Of a stretch of DNA of 64,000 bases, positions 45,692 to 53,616 are shown in pieces. The position numbers were made by a program, and so were the translations under genes. How positions within the stretch are numbered: the stretch's first letter is position 1; each line of letters starts with the position of its first letter. A model generated the notes under the pieces. That model saw nothing but the letters and a program-made list of their open reading frames with translations. It was not told the origin of the DNA and did no database searches. The DNA lies in contig NZ_CP097127.1 of NCBI RefSeq assembly GCF_023330665.1, positions 806,001-870,000 of the forward strand. Reading direction: 5' to 3'. This DNA is from Conexibacter sp. S30A1. Its GTDB lineage: Bacteria > Actinomycetota > Thermoleophilia > Solirubrobacterales > Solirubrobacteraceae.

Positions 45692-47170
45692 ATGCCAAGC
45701 AGACTCCTGACCCCGTTCGTGGCGCTACTCATCTGTCTCGCGGCACCTCCGGCGGTATCGGCTGCCACCCCGAACCGCTCGCCCCGACGCGACTCCAGAG
45801 CGCGCAGCGGCTCCGGCAGCGTCTTCTTCTCGAGCCCGGTCTACCGGGCGAACGAGAACGCCGGCCAGTTTGCGGTGACGGTCGAGCGCACCGGCAACCT
45901 CAGCAAGCCCGAGACGTTCTACTACGGCGTCACAAACCTGGGGTCTGAGGCCGGTAACAACTTCGACAAGGTGCCCAACACCAGGGCCCAGTTCGCTTCG
46001 GGTCAGAGCACCTTCACGTTCGAGGTGACGATCAACGACCAGGGCATCAACGGACCCATGCGGACCGCCCGAGCCTATCTGTTTGGCGCGAGCCAGCAAC
46101 CGCTCGGTTCACCCAGTCAGGCGACGATCGACCTGCTGCAGAACGATCCGCTCGCTGCCCGCGACCCGGCCAACCCGCTCGGCTACCCACAGGCGCCGAC
46201 CGACGGTGATCCGTTGCAGTACGTGCAGTGGTATGTGTTCGGCCCGCAGTCCCCGGCCGGGGTGGCGATGACCAAGCTCGGCGCCAGCGACGCCGCCTGG
46301 AGCAGCGCGCTGCACAAGATCGCCTACACGCCGGGGTCTGGAACCTACCGCTTCTGGATGTGGAACCACCCGACATCCACCCTGGCCGCCACGGTGGAGA
46401 GGTATCTGGCTGACGCGGAGCAGGCCCAGCCCAACACGACCGTGCCACTCAGCACGTACTCGCTCGTCCACGGCAGCTGCGAGAACCCGAACGCGATCAG
46501 GCGCCGCTTCGAGAGCTGGATCACCCAGCTCGCAGACGGGATCGGCAACTTCCGGGTCGTCCTCTACCTGGAGGAGGACTCGCTGATGGAGACCCACTGC
46601 CTGACCCACAGCCAGATCAAGACACGCCTACAGGAGCTTGCGTTTGCGGTCAGGGCGCTCTCGCGCGACCCGCATGCGCTGGTCTACATGGACGCGGGCG
46701 CCCCCGACGGCTGGAGCTCTCCGCGCCGCATGGCCTCCTATCTCAGACAGGCCGACATCGCCCAGGCGCAGGGGTTCTTCGTCAACGCCACCCATTACGA
46801 CTGGACCACCAGCGACATTCACTACGGTCAGGAGATCGCCCGGCTGACCGGCGGCAAGCACTTCATCGTTCAGACCGACGACAACGGCCGCGGCCCACTG
46901 GTTCCCAAGGATCGCGCTTTGAACGGCAACGAGGATCTCTGCAACCCGCCCGGCCGCGGCATGGGTCCCCTGAGTTGGAACACGGGCTATGAGTACGTCG
47001 ACGGCCTGCTGTGGTTCAACAATCCCGGAAACTCAGACGGTACCTGTGGCGCAGGCGATCCGCCGATCGCGCAGTTCTGGCCCGCCTACGCGGTTGGTCT
47101 CGTTCAGCGCGCCACAAACCAGGTGACTGGCCCGCACTTTGACCTTTTGAAGTCCGCGACCAACCAGTAG
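45692..47170 (+). CDS. Secreted Calx-beta plus glycoside hydrolase family 6 protein
   Basis: 492 aa. The signal peptide is residues 1-24 (LLTPFVALLICLAAPPAVSA). A Calx-beta-like domain spans about 42-150 (VFFSSPVYRANENAGQFAVTVERTGNLSKP, then QFASGQSTFTFEVTIND). A GH6 barrel follows to the end: LYLEEDSLMETHC, VYMDAGAPDGWSS, FIVQTDDNGRGPL, CNPPGRGMGP and LLWFNNPGNSDGTC. The usual DRDC acid motif reads HGSC, although EEDSL keeps an Asp. Substrate is probably a beta-1,4-glucan or related polymer. ATG 45692 best fits the signal peptide. It lies 86 nt after the RlpA-like gene. Confidence 0.85.
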   Translation: MPSRLLTPFVALLICLAAPPAVSAATPNRSPRRDSRARSGSGSVFFSSPVYRANENAGQFAVTVERTGNLSKPETFYYGVTNLGSEAGNNFDKVPNTRAQFASGQSTFTFEVTINDQGINGPMRTARAYLFGASQQPLGSPSQATIDLLQNDPLAARDPANPLGYPQAPTDGDPLQYVQWYVFGPQSPAGVAMTKLGASDAAWSSALHKIAYTPGSGTYRFWMWNHPTSTLAATVERYLADAEQAQPNTTVPLSTYSLVHGSCENPNAIRRRFESWITQLADGIGNFRVVLYLEEDSLMETHCLTHSQIKTRLQELAFAVRALSRDPHALVYMDAGAPDGWSSPRRMASYLRQADIAQAQGFFVNATHYDWTTSDIHYGQEIARLTGGKHFIVQTDDNGRGPLVPKDRALNGNEDLCNPPGRGMGPLSWNTGYEYVDGLLWFNNPGNSDGTCGAGDPPIAQFWPAYAVGLVQRATNQVTGPHFDLLKSATNQ

Positions 47171-47184
47171 TCAAGGCGCATGTT

Positions 47185-47228
47185 GCGCGGGTCCCGGACA
47201 GAACATCTGTTCTGTCCGGGACCCGCGC
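47185..47228. promoter_or_regulatory. 21-bp perfect inverted repeat containing a LexA-type box before dinB
   Basis: The arm 47185-47205 pairs perfectly with 47208-47228 around a 2-nt centre. The centre reads CAGAACATCTGTTCTG, a GAAC-N4-GTTC core like that of Gram-positive LexA. It lies 12 nt before the dinB ATG and 14 nt after the GH6 stop. The long GC-rich stem could also terminate GH6 transcription. An SOS operator is the likelier role because dinB is a classic LexA target. Confidence 0.65.
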
Positions 47229-47240
47229 TTGCATGTGGGT

Positions 47241-48296
47241 ATGAGCGCGCGCTGCGTAGCCCACATCGACATGGACGCCTTCTACGTCTCTGTTGAACTG
47301 CGACGACGCCCCGAGTTGCGGGGCAAGCCCGTGATAGTCGCCGGGCGCGGCCCGCGGGCGGTCGTCACCACGGCCTCCTACGAGGCTCGCCGCTACGGGG
47401 TCGGATCAGCGATTCCCGTGTCTGTGGCGCGGCGCCTGTGCCCGCAGGCGACCCTCGTCGCTCCGGACTTCGCACACTACCGCGCCGTATCAGCGCAGGT
47501 GATGGGGATCATCCGCAGCCACGTGGAGACGGTGGAGGTTGTCGGGCTGGATGAGGCCTATCTGGACCTGACTGATCTCCCTGCCCCCAAGGCGTGCATG
47601 CGCCTGGTCCTCACCGAGATCGCCGAGCGCACGGGCCTCTCGGCCTCCGTGGGTATTGGTCCCAACAAGCTGGTCGCGAAGGTGGCCTCGGACGCCGAGA
47701 AACCGCGCGGCTTTCTGGTCCTGACTCGCAGGGAAGCCTGCGAGCGCTTTGCCGCCTCCTCCTGCCGGTTGATCCCGGGGATCGGCGAACGGACCGCAGA
47801 GCGCCTTGGGCTGCTCGGCGTGCGGACCGTCGCCGAGCTCGCCGGGGCCGATCCAGGGCTGCTGCGCGGCGAATTCAGCTCGTGGACGACGGCACACCTG
47901 CAGGCGCTCGCCCGCTTCGAGCACGACGGCGCTGTGACGCAGGAGCGCAAGGTCGTCTCCGAGTCGCGCGAGCGCACCTTTGACCGTGACATCAGCGACC
48001 GCATCGAGCTCGAGGCCTCGCTCGCAACCCTGGTGGATGAGCTTTGCGAAGCGCTCTCAGACCAGCGGCGCAGCGGCCGGACGGTCGCGATCAAGGTGCG
48101 GCTCGCTGATTTCACGACGCATACGCGCGCCCAGACGCTGGCGATACCGGTGCGCCAGCGTGAGGACGTGGGCCGAGTCGCGCTTGCGCTCCTGCGAGCG
48201 TTTACGCCAGCGCGGCCGGTCAGACTGCTGGGGGTCAGGGTCGCCGGTCTGGCCAGCGATCACGCGGCCGCAGAGCAGCTTGCGCTGACCCTGTGA
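47241..48296 (+). CDS. dinB: DNA polymerase IV (Y family)
   Basis: 351 aa translesion polymerase. The catalytic palm has AHIDMDAFYVSVELRRRPELRGKPVIV (first Asp), then TASYEARRYGVGSAIPV and VGLDEAYLDLTD (Asp-Glu pair). The thumb has the helix-hairpin-helix LIPGIGERTAERLGLLGV. The C-terminal little-finger domain ends with LRVAGLASD-like text. ATG 47241 follows GTGGGT. It is less processive and error-prone. An upstream in-frame TTG at 47229 is inside the inverted repeat and unlikely. Regulation by LexA is inferred from the upstream box. No C-terminal beta-clamp QLxLF is obvious except QLALTL. Confidence 0.95.
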   Translation: MSARCVAHIDMDAFYVSVELRRRPELRGKPVIVAGRGPRAVVTTASYEARRYGVGSAIPVSVARRLCPQATLVAPDFAHYRAVSAQVMGIIRSHVETVEVVGLDEAYLDLTDLPAPKACMRLVLTEIAERTGLSASVGIGPNKLVAKVASDAEKPRGFLVLTRREACERFAASSCRLIPGIGERTAERLGLLGVRTVAELAGADPGLLRGEFSSWTTAHLQALARFEHDGAVTQERKVVSESRERTFDRDISDRIELEASLATLVDELCEALSDQRRSGRTVAIKVRLADFTTHTRAQTLAIPVRQREDVGRVALALLRAFTPARPVRLLGVRVAGLASDHAAAEQLALTL

Positions 48297-48315
48297 GACA
48301 TACGCGTGGGAGGCG

Positions 48316-49050
48316 TCAGTAGAGCGCCGAGGCCAGCCGCCGCCGCGCTGAGCGCGCGAGCTCGCTGCCGGCACCCAGCTCGTCGAGGACGCCGACAACC
48401 ACCTTGCGGATCTCGTCACGGGCGCCGTTTGCCTGCGGCAGCGCCTCGATCAGCAGGTCGATGCCACGCTCGGTGTCGTGTTGGTCGAGTGCCGCGAAGG
48501 CCTCCTGCAGCCTGGGGTCGGCCTGGCGCTCGAGCGAGATGCGAGCACTGAGGCCGTCCGCGGCGAAGCTGCCCGTGACGTTCGCGAGCAGCTTGGCGGC
48601 CTCGTCGTGCTGCCCGCGAGCGAGCAGCAGACGCGCGAGCGGCAGCGCCGCGTCGGCCCGGCCAGGCTCAAGCTCAAGTGCTTGGCGCAGCGATGCTTCA
48701 TCGCCCTTGGCCACGAGTCCGTCTGCCTGCGAGGGCACCAGCTCGTTGACAAAGCGCTCCACCGCCGGTGCCGGCAGCGCGCCTGTGAACTCGGACACGA
48801 CCGCGCCGTTCTTGAACGCCTTGACGGCCGGGATGCCCTGGATGCGGTATTGGGCCGCCAGGTTCTGGTTGGCGTCGGTGTCGACCTTCACGAGCTCGAC
48901 CTTGCCGGCGTGCTGGGCCACCGCCCGTTCGAGCACCGGTCCGAGCTGGCGGCATGGTGCACACCACTCAGCCCAGAAGTCGACGACCACCGGAATCTGC
49001 TTTGAGCGCTCGATCACCGCGCTTGCGAATGTCTGCTCTGTCACGTCCAT
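48316..49050 (-). CDS. Thioredoxin-TPR protein, CnoX/YbbN-like
   Basis: 244 aa. The N-terminal thioredoxin domain (1-105) holds VVVDFWAEWCAPCRQLGPVLE with an intact CxxC, and IQGIPAVKAFKNG with the cis-Pro. The C-terminal ~130 residues are tetratricopeptide-like helices (ALELEPGRADAALPLARLLLARGQHDEAAKLL). CnoX-type proteins hold clients for chaperones; the CxxC here suggests thiol activity is retained. The start is ATG 49050, leaving a 26-nt gap to the divergent hydrolase gene. It converges on dinB with 19 nt between stops. Confidence 0.9.
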   Translation of the reverse strand: MDVTEQTFASAVIERSKQIPVVVDFWAEWCAPCRQLGPVLERAVAQHAGKVELVKVDTDANQNLAAQYRIQGIPAVKAFKNGAVVSEFTGALPAPAVERFVNELVPSQADGLVAKGDEASLRQALELEPGRADAALPLARLLLARGQHDEAAKLLANVTGSFAADGLSARISLERQADPRLQEAFAALDQHDTERGIDLLIEALPQANGARDEIRKVVVGVLDELGAGSELARSARRRLASALY

Positions 49051-49076
49051 CGGTTCTTGATCCTAGAGTCTCGTTT

Positions 49077-49916
49077 ATGGCTACTGAATTCAGCGTAGAA
49101 CACGACGGCGTGACGCTGCATGGCGAGCAGGCGGGAGCCGGCGTACCGGTATTGCTGCTCCACGGGCTGACGGCAACACGCCGCTACGTCGTGATGGGCT
49201 CGCGGCTGCTGGAGCGCAGTGGGCACCGGGTGATCGCATACGACGCACGCGGCCACGGGCGCTCGTCGCCGGCCCCATCTCCAGACGCCTACGGCTACGA
49301 GCTGCTGGCTGGCGATGCGCTCGCGATCATGGACTCCCTCGGCATCGGCCAGGCCGTCCTGGCCGGCGCATCGATGGGCGCCCACACACTGCTGAACCTC
49401 GCGCTGAAAAATCCTGAGCGAGTCGCCGGGATCGTCGTGATCACGCCCGCCTACAGCGGTGATGAGGCGCTTGAGCGCAGCCGCTTGGCGCGTTGGGACA
49501 AGCTGGCTGAGGGCCTGCGACATGGCGGCGTCGACGGCTTCCTCGCCGCCTTTGGCACCCCACCCGGCAGTCCCGAGTTCGCGCGCACGGTCCTCACTGT
49601 GACCCGCCAGCGTCTCAGCCAGCACCAGCACCCGGAGGCGCTCGCCGACGCGCTTTCGTCGGTGCCGCGCTCGCGGCCATTCGCCAGCCTCGCTGACCTG
49701 GAGCACCTGGATCTGCCAGCGGCAGTCGTCGTCTCAAGCGACGAAGCCGACCCGGAGCATCCCGAGGCGCTCGGCCGCGCGTACGCGGCGGCGATTCCGG
49801 GTGCGCGACTGATAACCGACCCGCCGGGCAGATCTCCTGTCGCCTGGCAGGGCAGCCAGCTCTCTCAAATCATCGCCGAAGTGGCGGCCGAGACGGCCCT
49901 CGCTCAGCGCTCCTGA
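49077..49916 (+). CDS. Alpha/beta-fold hydrolase
   Basis: 279 aa. The oxyanion-loop sequence is VLLLHGLTATRRY, the nucleophile elbow GASMGAHTLL (Ser, G-x-S-x-G), and YDARGHGRSSP is a typical strand-4 loop. A cap region follows (about 140-200). The His is hard to place: the terminal region around VAWQGSQLSQII lacks a clear one, so activity is uncertain. The start is ATG 49077; upstream open frame is antisense to the thioredoxin gene. The substrate is unknown. Confidence 0.85.
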   Translation: MATEFSVEHDGVTLHGEQAGAGVPVLLLHGLTATRRYVVMGSRLLERSGHRVIAYDARGHGRSSPAPSPDAYGYELLAGDALAIMDSLGIGQAVLAGASMGAHTLLNLALKNPERVAGIVVITPAYSGDEALERSRLARWDKLAEGLRHGGVDGFLAAFGTPPGSPEFARTVLTVTRQRLSQHQHPEALADALSSVPRSRPFASLADLEHLDLPAAVVVSSDEADPEHPEALGRAYAAAIPGARLITDPPGRSPVAWQGSQLSQIIAEVAAETALAQRS

Positions 49917-49959
49917 GCAGCAACGCCGCGACCCGGTGCCACGTGATCGCGGCACAAGC

Positions 49960-50233
49960 CCACGGTTATAGCTCAGACGTGGCTCCAGATGCGCCCGAGT
50001 CCAGCGGCTACCGCTGTAATGCGAATGGCTGCCATAACTCAGTGGCATAGCTATCTTCGTTGCGCCATATAGCCAAATGCCATAGGTGGCTATAGCCGCT
50101 TCTGATGGGCGCTACAACGTCGGATACGGGGTCAACGGCAAACGACATACGGTCATAAACAGCTGTAAACGTCTGTAACGGGCTCAAAACTGCCCTATGA
50201 GAGCCCGGTAGCTCCATAATCTCGTCCACAACG
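49960..50233. promoter_or_regulatory. Repeat-rich AT-elevated upstream region of the HTH gene
   Basis: This 317-nt gap before the HTH gene is AT-richer than its neighbours and full of short related sites: the palindrome GGCTATAGCC at 50088-50097, TGCCA-N8-TGGCA at 50030-50047, GCCATAGGTGGC at 50079-50090, GCCATATAGCC and GGCATAGCTAT, plus TGTAAACG/TGTAACGG at 50165-50180. Clustered variants of one motif ahead of a regulator suggest autoregulatory operators. Confidence 0.5.
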
Positions 50234-50701
50234 ATGGCTCAGCAGTTACTTTCAGCCCAGCAGGCCGCCGAGATCCTCGGCCTACAGGTGCGCACCGTGC
50301 GTGAGTACGTGCGGCAGGGGCGGCTGCCGGGCGTCCGCATCGGCAAGCAATACCGGATCGCGCGTGCGGACCTCGAGGCGTTCAGCGGCGTTGAGCCGGA
50401 GGCGGGGGAGGTGGCACGCGAGGGCGAGAATCGCAGGCGCTCAGCTGAGAAGGCCGCGACCACGGTCGAGGTTTCAGCCGTGGTTCAGGTGACAAATCTG
50501 GCGCCGGAGACGTGCACACGCCTGGAGCGAACGCTTGCAGCAGCCGCGGGCGCTGCCGTCGGGGGCGAAGACGGCACGCCGCTGCTGCGAGTCGAGCCGG
50601 TCTACGACGCTGCGCGTTCGCGGCTCAGCATCGTGATCGTCGGCGGCGGCGCGCAGACGGCACAGCTGTTGCGCATCATCGACGCGTTCGCCGACCGGTG
50701 A
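50234..50701 (+). CDS. Excisionase/MerR-like helix-turn-helix regulator
   Basis: 155 aa. The N-terminus is a compact winged helix of the excisionase/BldC type: LLSAQQAAEILGLQVRTVREYVRQGRLPGVRIGKQYRIARADLEAFSG. A Glu/Arg linker follows (about 55-75). The C-terminal ~80 residues (TVEVSAVVQVTNLAPETCTRLERTLAAAAG, then LSIVIVGGGAQTAQLLRIIDAFADR) resemble a small ligand or dimerisation domain and are not recognised. No integrase is near. The start is ATG 50234. Repeats upstream suggest it binds its own promoter. Confidence 0.8.
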   Translation: MAQQLLSAQQAAEILGLQVRTVREYVRQGRLPGVRIGKQYRIARADLEAFSGVEPEAGEVAREGENRRRSAEKAATTVEVSAVVQVTNLAPETCTRLERTLAAAAGAAVGGEDGTPLLRVEPVYDAARSRLSIVIVGGGAQTAQLLRIIDAFADR

Positions 50702-50768
50702 TCAGTTCGGCGAGGCTGCGCTCGCCTGGACGCGCTGCTGCGGCCACAGGTGAGCGCGGAAACGAGAC

Positions 50769-51161
50769 TCAGGACGCCTCAGGCCAGAAGTCTTCCTGGA
50801 CCATCTCGCCGTCGTTCTCATGGTGAGGACCGAAGACGAGCAGCTCCAGGCCCTCGGGACCGGCCTCAAAGGCACGCAGCACCGAGGGCGCAACGCGCAG
50901 CGCGTCCAGACGCGCAAGCGGCCTAACCTCGCCGTCCAGCACCGCCGAACCCGAGCCGCCGACCACGACGTAGACCTCCTCGGCCTGCTTGTGCCGGTGT
51001 GCAAAGCCCTGTCGGCGTCCCGGATGGATGTGGTGGTAGGCCAGGCCGGTGTCCTGCGCCTGCAGCGCTTCACGGGGGAAGCGCGCCTCCTGGATCTCGG
51101 TCATGCCGAAGCCGACCGCTGCGTCGGGAACTTCCTGAATGTTGACGATCGTGTAGCTCAT
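50769..51161 (-). CDS. Cupin domain protein
   Basis: 130 aa single-cupin protein. Motif 1 reads YHHIHPGRRQGFAHRHKQAEEVYVVVGGSG, giving the His/His/Glu metal ligands, and motif 2 covers APSVLRAFEAGPEGLELLVFG without an obvious ligand His until PHHEND. Such small cupins bind metals and act as isomerases, dioxygenases or sensors; no specific role can be assigned. ATG 51161 gives MSYTIVNIQEV, matching the usual start; an ATG three codons earlier is also possible. It converges with the HTH gene. Confidence 0.85.
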   Translation of the reverse strand: MSYTIVNIQEVPDAAVGFGMTEIQEARFPREALQAQDTGLAYHHIHPGRRQGFAHRHKQAEEVYVVVGGSGSAVLDGEVRPLARLDALRVAPSVLRAFEAGPEGLELLVFGPHHENDGEMVQEDFWPEAS

Positions 51162-51609
51162 GATCCCCACAGTCTAGGGGCCGCACCGATCGGACCATGA
51201 TCCTTCGGCCGCACACACGGCGCAGCATTTCGCCATGACCACGTCACCTGTGGCGGTGTGCTTCGGTTGGGTTGCGCTCACCATGCATTGGGGGACAGCG
51301 TCGCTGCGGCGCAGCCATCGCTGCGCGCCAACCCGTGATCGCAAGTGGAGAGTTCTCGTGATCCTTGGCATTGCTCAAGCGGCACGTGCCGACACGTCGG
51401 GCACCAACTCGTCGTGGGCCAGATCGCCCAGGCTGCCGCGACCCACAGCGGTCCCTCCGGTGGCAGGGATGGTCGCCAACTGGGCTCATTCTGACGCCGG
51501 TCTGCTTTGCAGGTGAACAAGCGCGGCCCGGCCGCGAGAGCAGCCACCGTGCCCTATGAGCACGGCGCTCGGCTCACGACCTGGAACGCTCTATCACACG
51601 CGTTACGCT
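51162..51609. other. Intergenic region without a convincing gene
   Basis: About 450 nt. A 34-codon minus-strand frame (TTG near 51482 to 51380) reads ATIPATGGTAVGRGSLGDLA and could be the tail of a lost gene. A short Cys-rich frame (MAKCCAVCAAEG) sits at 51174-51236. Neither is supported enough to call. It marks the left edge of the toxin-antitoxin cluster. Confidence 0.4.
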
Positions 51610-51909
51610 GTGCGGGTGCGTAACGAGATAAGTCCAGATGGGCGGGGACGGCTGCTGTTACCGAAGGATGCCCGTGCGGTCCTGGGTGTGCTGGAGGGCG
51701 GAAACGTCGCCGTTGAGTTGCGCTCTGACGGTTCCGTACTGCTGCGCCATGCGGGTAAGGCCGAGGCTGAGTCAGCCGCCCGCGCGATCGACGCACTCCG
51801 CGGGTCGATGAAGGGCGACGGCCCGTCGGTCTCCGAGTTCCTTGCCGGCCGCCGGCGGGAGGCAAAGCTCGAGGACGAGCAGGAGGCGCGGCTTGCCAGT
51901 GGTGCTTGA
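51610..51909 (+). CDS. AbrB/MazE-type antitoxin
   Basis: 99 aa from GTG 51610 (GTG 51616 also possible). The swapped-hairpin DNA-binding domain is visible: VRNEISPDGRGRLLLPKDARAVLGVLEGGNVAVEL. A helical tail (SVSEFLAGRRREAKLEDEQEARLASGA) would wrap the toxin. The downstream toxin, overlapping its 3' end, is cut to 23 codons, so this antitoxin is an orphan. It may still repress nearby TA promoters. Confidence 0.75.
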   Translation: MRVRNEISPDGRGRLLLPKDARAVLGVLEGGNVAVELRSDGSVLLRHAGKAEAESAARAIDALRGSMKGDGPSVSEFLAGRRREAKLEDEQEARLASGA

Positions 51910-51970
51910 CGCCAGTGCCGTTCTCGCACTGCTGCGGGCCGAGGCGACACGACTCTCCGAGAGGCGGTAG
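51899..51970 (+). pseudogene. Truncated VapC toxin, N-terminus only
   Basis: The frame beginning at GTG 51899 reads VVLDASAVLALLRAEATRLSERR then stop. VVLDASAVLALL is the exact first strand-helix of a PIN domain with its first catalytic Asp. Only 23 codons survive. It overlaps the AbrB-type antitoxin in the usual toxin position. Confidence 0.75.
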
Positions 51971-52003
51971 CTGCGCGGCACGAGCATCGAGGTCCGTGGC
52001 CGG

Positions 52004-52185
52004 ATGTTCCTAGTTGACACACGGTGCGTATTCGAGATGGTCGTCGGTACCCGTGGGGCTGAGCCGCTACGGGAGCGTCTCGCCCGCCGGTCGGGACTGG
52101 GCCGCGCCACATCTGGTGGATGCGGAGGTCTTCAGCGTCATCCTTGAGAGGCTTCAGCTATTGAGCGAGCCCTCGACGACGAGCG
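52004..52185 (+). pseudogene. Frameshifted VapC fragment
   Basis: ATG 52004 starts MFLVDTRCVFEMVVGTRGAE, then PLRERLARRSGL, a PIN N-terminus in which the usual DASAVVE reads DTRCVFE. After about 52100 the reading frame shifts by +1 and continues AAPHLVDAEVFSVILERL, the standard second PIN segment with its Glu. The C-terminal third is missing. A dead toxin gene. Confidence 0.7.
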
Positions 52186-52283
52186 CCGCAATCGGAAAGG
52201 GTGAGCACGGGTGGGACGATGATCCGGATCGCCGGGTCAGAGAACAGCGGCGTATCGACGCCGGACGGATTGGGTGGCTGAGC

Positions 52284-52677
52284 CTGAGTGTCCTGCTCGA
52301 CACCACGGTGCTGATCGACCTGCTCCGCGGCCGAGCGCAGGCCATTGAGCGGCTCGCAGCGTTACGTCAGCACGGCGAGCCGCTGTTCACCACCGCGATC
52401 AACGTCGAGCAGGTTCATCGTGGCATCAGGTCCGCCGAACGAGCCGCCGTCAACAGACTGTTCGCCGGGCGTCGGATCGCACCGGATCAGCCATGCGGAG
52501 GGCGTCCGGGCCGGTGAGTGGCGCCGTGAGCATGCAGCCATCGGCATCACGCTTGCGCATGCGGACTGCCTGATCGCAGCTGCCGCTGTCGCTCTGGGCG
52601 TCCCGCTGGCAACTGACAACCCCACGGCTTTCGCGATGGCAGAGGTGCAGGTGCAGCATTGGGCGGTCGGCATCTGA
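52284..52677 (+). pseudogene. VapC toxin with one frameshift
   Basis: From 52284 the frame reads LSVLLDTTVLIDLLRGRAQAI, then EPLFTTAINVEQVHRGIRSAERAAVNRLFAGRRIAP, then breaks. Near 52485 the frame shifts and continues AEGVRAGEWRREHAAIGITL, then AHADCLIAAAAVALGVPLATDN. Together they make one complete PIN domain with all acidic residues, so a single indel inactivated it. The first codon of the conserved N-terminus is CTG, not ATG or GTG. The preceding WDDDPDRRVREQRRIDAGRIGW looks like the tail of its antitoxin. Confidence 0.75.
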
Positions 52678-52762
52678 CCCTCGCGGGCGGGGGCCAGATC
52701 GCTGCTCGCAATGCTCGATAATGCATATTATGTCTCGCATCGACACGCGGGGAGTCTCATCG

Positions 52763-53188
52763 TCAGCTGACTGCAGGCGGCGGGACGGGCCTTACGTCCA
52801 GCCCTGGAACGCCCGCGAAGTCGCGGGTGTTGCTCGTGTACAGCGGCAAGTTATACGCGAGAGCTGACGCTGCGATCAGCGCGTCATAGGACCGTGCCGC
52901 GCTCGCGCGGCCGCTCTGCGCGAGCGCCGCGCGCACAAGCCCAAACTGGCGGGCGCACTCGCTGGTGAACGGCAGCGCGTCGAAGTCGAGCTCGGCGCGC
53001 TGCAAATGCCGCTGACGCTTGGCACGCTCGACGAGGTCGTCGGTTGCGAGCGGGCCGGCGGTGAGCTCGGCGAGGGTGATCGCCGAAATGAGCGGCTCTT
53101 CCGGAAGATCCTCGGGCTGCAGATCCCCGAGGTAGATCACGGTATTCGTGTCAAGGAGCCCGACTTGCGGGCGTTCAGCGATTGCCAT
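52763..53188 (-). CDS. VapC-type PIN domain toxin
   Basis: 141 aa RNase toxin. Catalytic acids: Asp in VGLLDTNTVIYLGDL, Glu in ISAITLAELTAGPLATDDL, Asp in AARSYDALIAASALAYNLPLYTSNTRDF. The start ATG overlaps the antitoxin stop (ATGA), the classic TA arrangement. It appears intact, and the conserved NTRDF end is present. VapC enzymes cut tRNA or rRNA; the target is unknown. A decayed near-copy lies at 55164-55371. Confidence 0.88.
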   Translation of the reverse strand: MAIAERPQVGLLDTNTVIYLGDLQPEDLPEEPLISAITLAELTAGPLATDDLVERAKRQRHLQRAELDFDALPFTSECARQFGLVRAALAQSGRASAARSYDALIAASALAYNLPLYTSNTRDFAGVPGLDVRPVPPPAVS

Positions 53189-53442
53189 CAGAGCGAGCCG
53201 TCGAGCATGGCGTCGATTTCGGCCTTCATCCGGTCTGGGTCAACCCGTCCAATGCCCCGGCGGCGCGATATCAGCTCCTGGGCCGTGAGGCGCGGCCGCG
53301 GCGGCGTGGAGAGCGGCCGCAGCTCCGCGACCGGCTTGCCCGCCGAGGTGATGGTGAGCGTCTCCCCTGCTTGTACCCGTGCGAGGACTTGGCTGCCGTT
53401 GTTTCGAAGCTCTCGAACAGCGATCGTCGCACTCACGTACAC
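53188..53442 (-). CDS. Phd/YefM-type antitoxin
   Basis: 84 aa. The Phd fold N-terminus is clear: ATIAVRELRNNGSQVLARVQAGETLTITSAGKPVAELRPL. The C-terminal helical tail (LISRRRGIGRVDPDRMKAEIDAMLDG) would block the PIN active site. It starts at ATG 53442, only a few nt from the palindrome TACACAAGTGTA, which is probably its autoregulatory operator. It is coupled to the following toxin. Confidence 0.88.
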   Translation of the reverse strand: MYVSATIAVRELRNNGSQVLARVQAGETLTITSAGKPVAELRPLSTPPRPRLTAQELISRRRGIGRVDPDRMKAEIDAMLDGSL

Positions 53443-53449
53443 AAGTGTA
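53438..53449. promoter_or_regulatory. Palindrome at the vapBC start, probable operator
   Basis: TACACAAGTGTA is a perfect 5-bp inverted repeat with a 2-nt centre, overlapping the antitoxin start codon (53440-53442). Phd-type antitoxins bind such palindromes to repress their operon. A diverged half (AGTGTAGC) occurs ahead of the related antitoxin at 55079. Confidence 0.6.
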
Positions 53450-53616
53450 TCACGCCCGTAGCCGCTGGCGCCGTGCGTCGGCTATGGCACGGCAGCCGGC
53501 GACGCTGCCACGAACGTGTGGTCGCTCACACAAGCGTGCTGTCATTTGAATGACGCTTTGTGTTTGCCGGGAACGAGCTGGCGTCGTTTTCTCGACGGTT
53601 CGCACGCCCTCTGTCA
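53443..53616. other. Short intergenic region between two vapBC loci
   Basis: 174 nt. The only structure seen is the operator at its left edge and an AT-richer stretch (TCATTTGAATGACGC at 53543-53557, containing TCATT/AATGA). No gene is supported. Confidence 0.4.

Noticed and set aside
47185-47228. Simple terminator of the GH6 gene
   Set aside because: Not excluded, but the central GAAC-N4-GTTC core directly before dinB makes a regulatory role more likely, so it is not called a plain terminator.
50020-50190. Possible CRISPR array or plasmid iterons
   Set aside because: Repeats are short, irregular and imperfect, with no spacer periodicity and no rep gene nearby; operator sites fit better.
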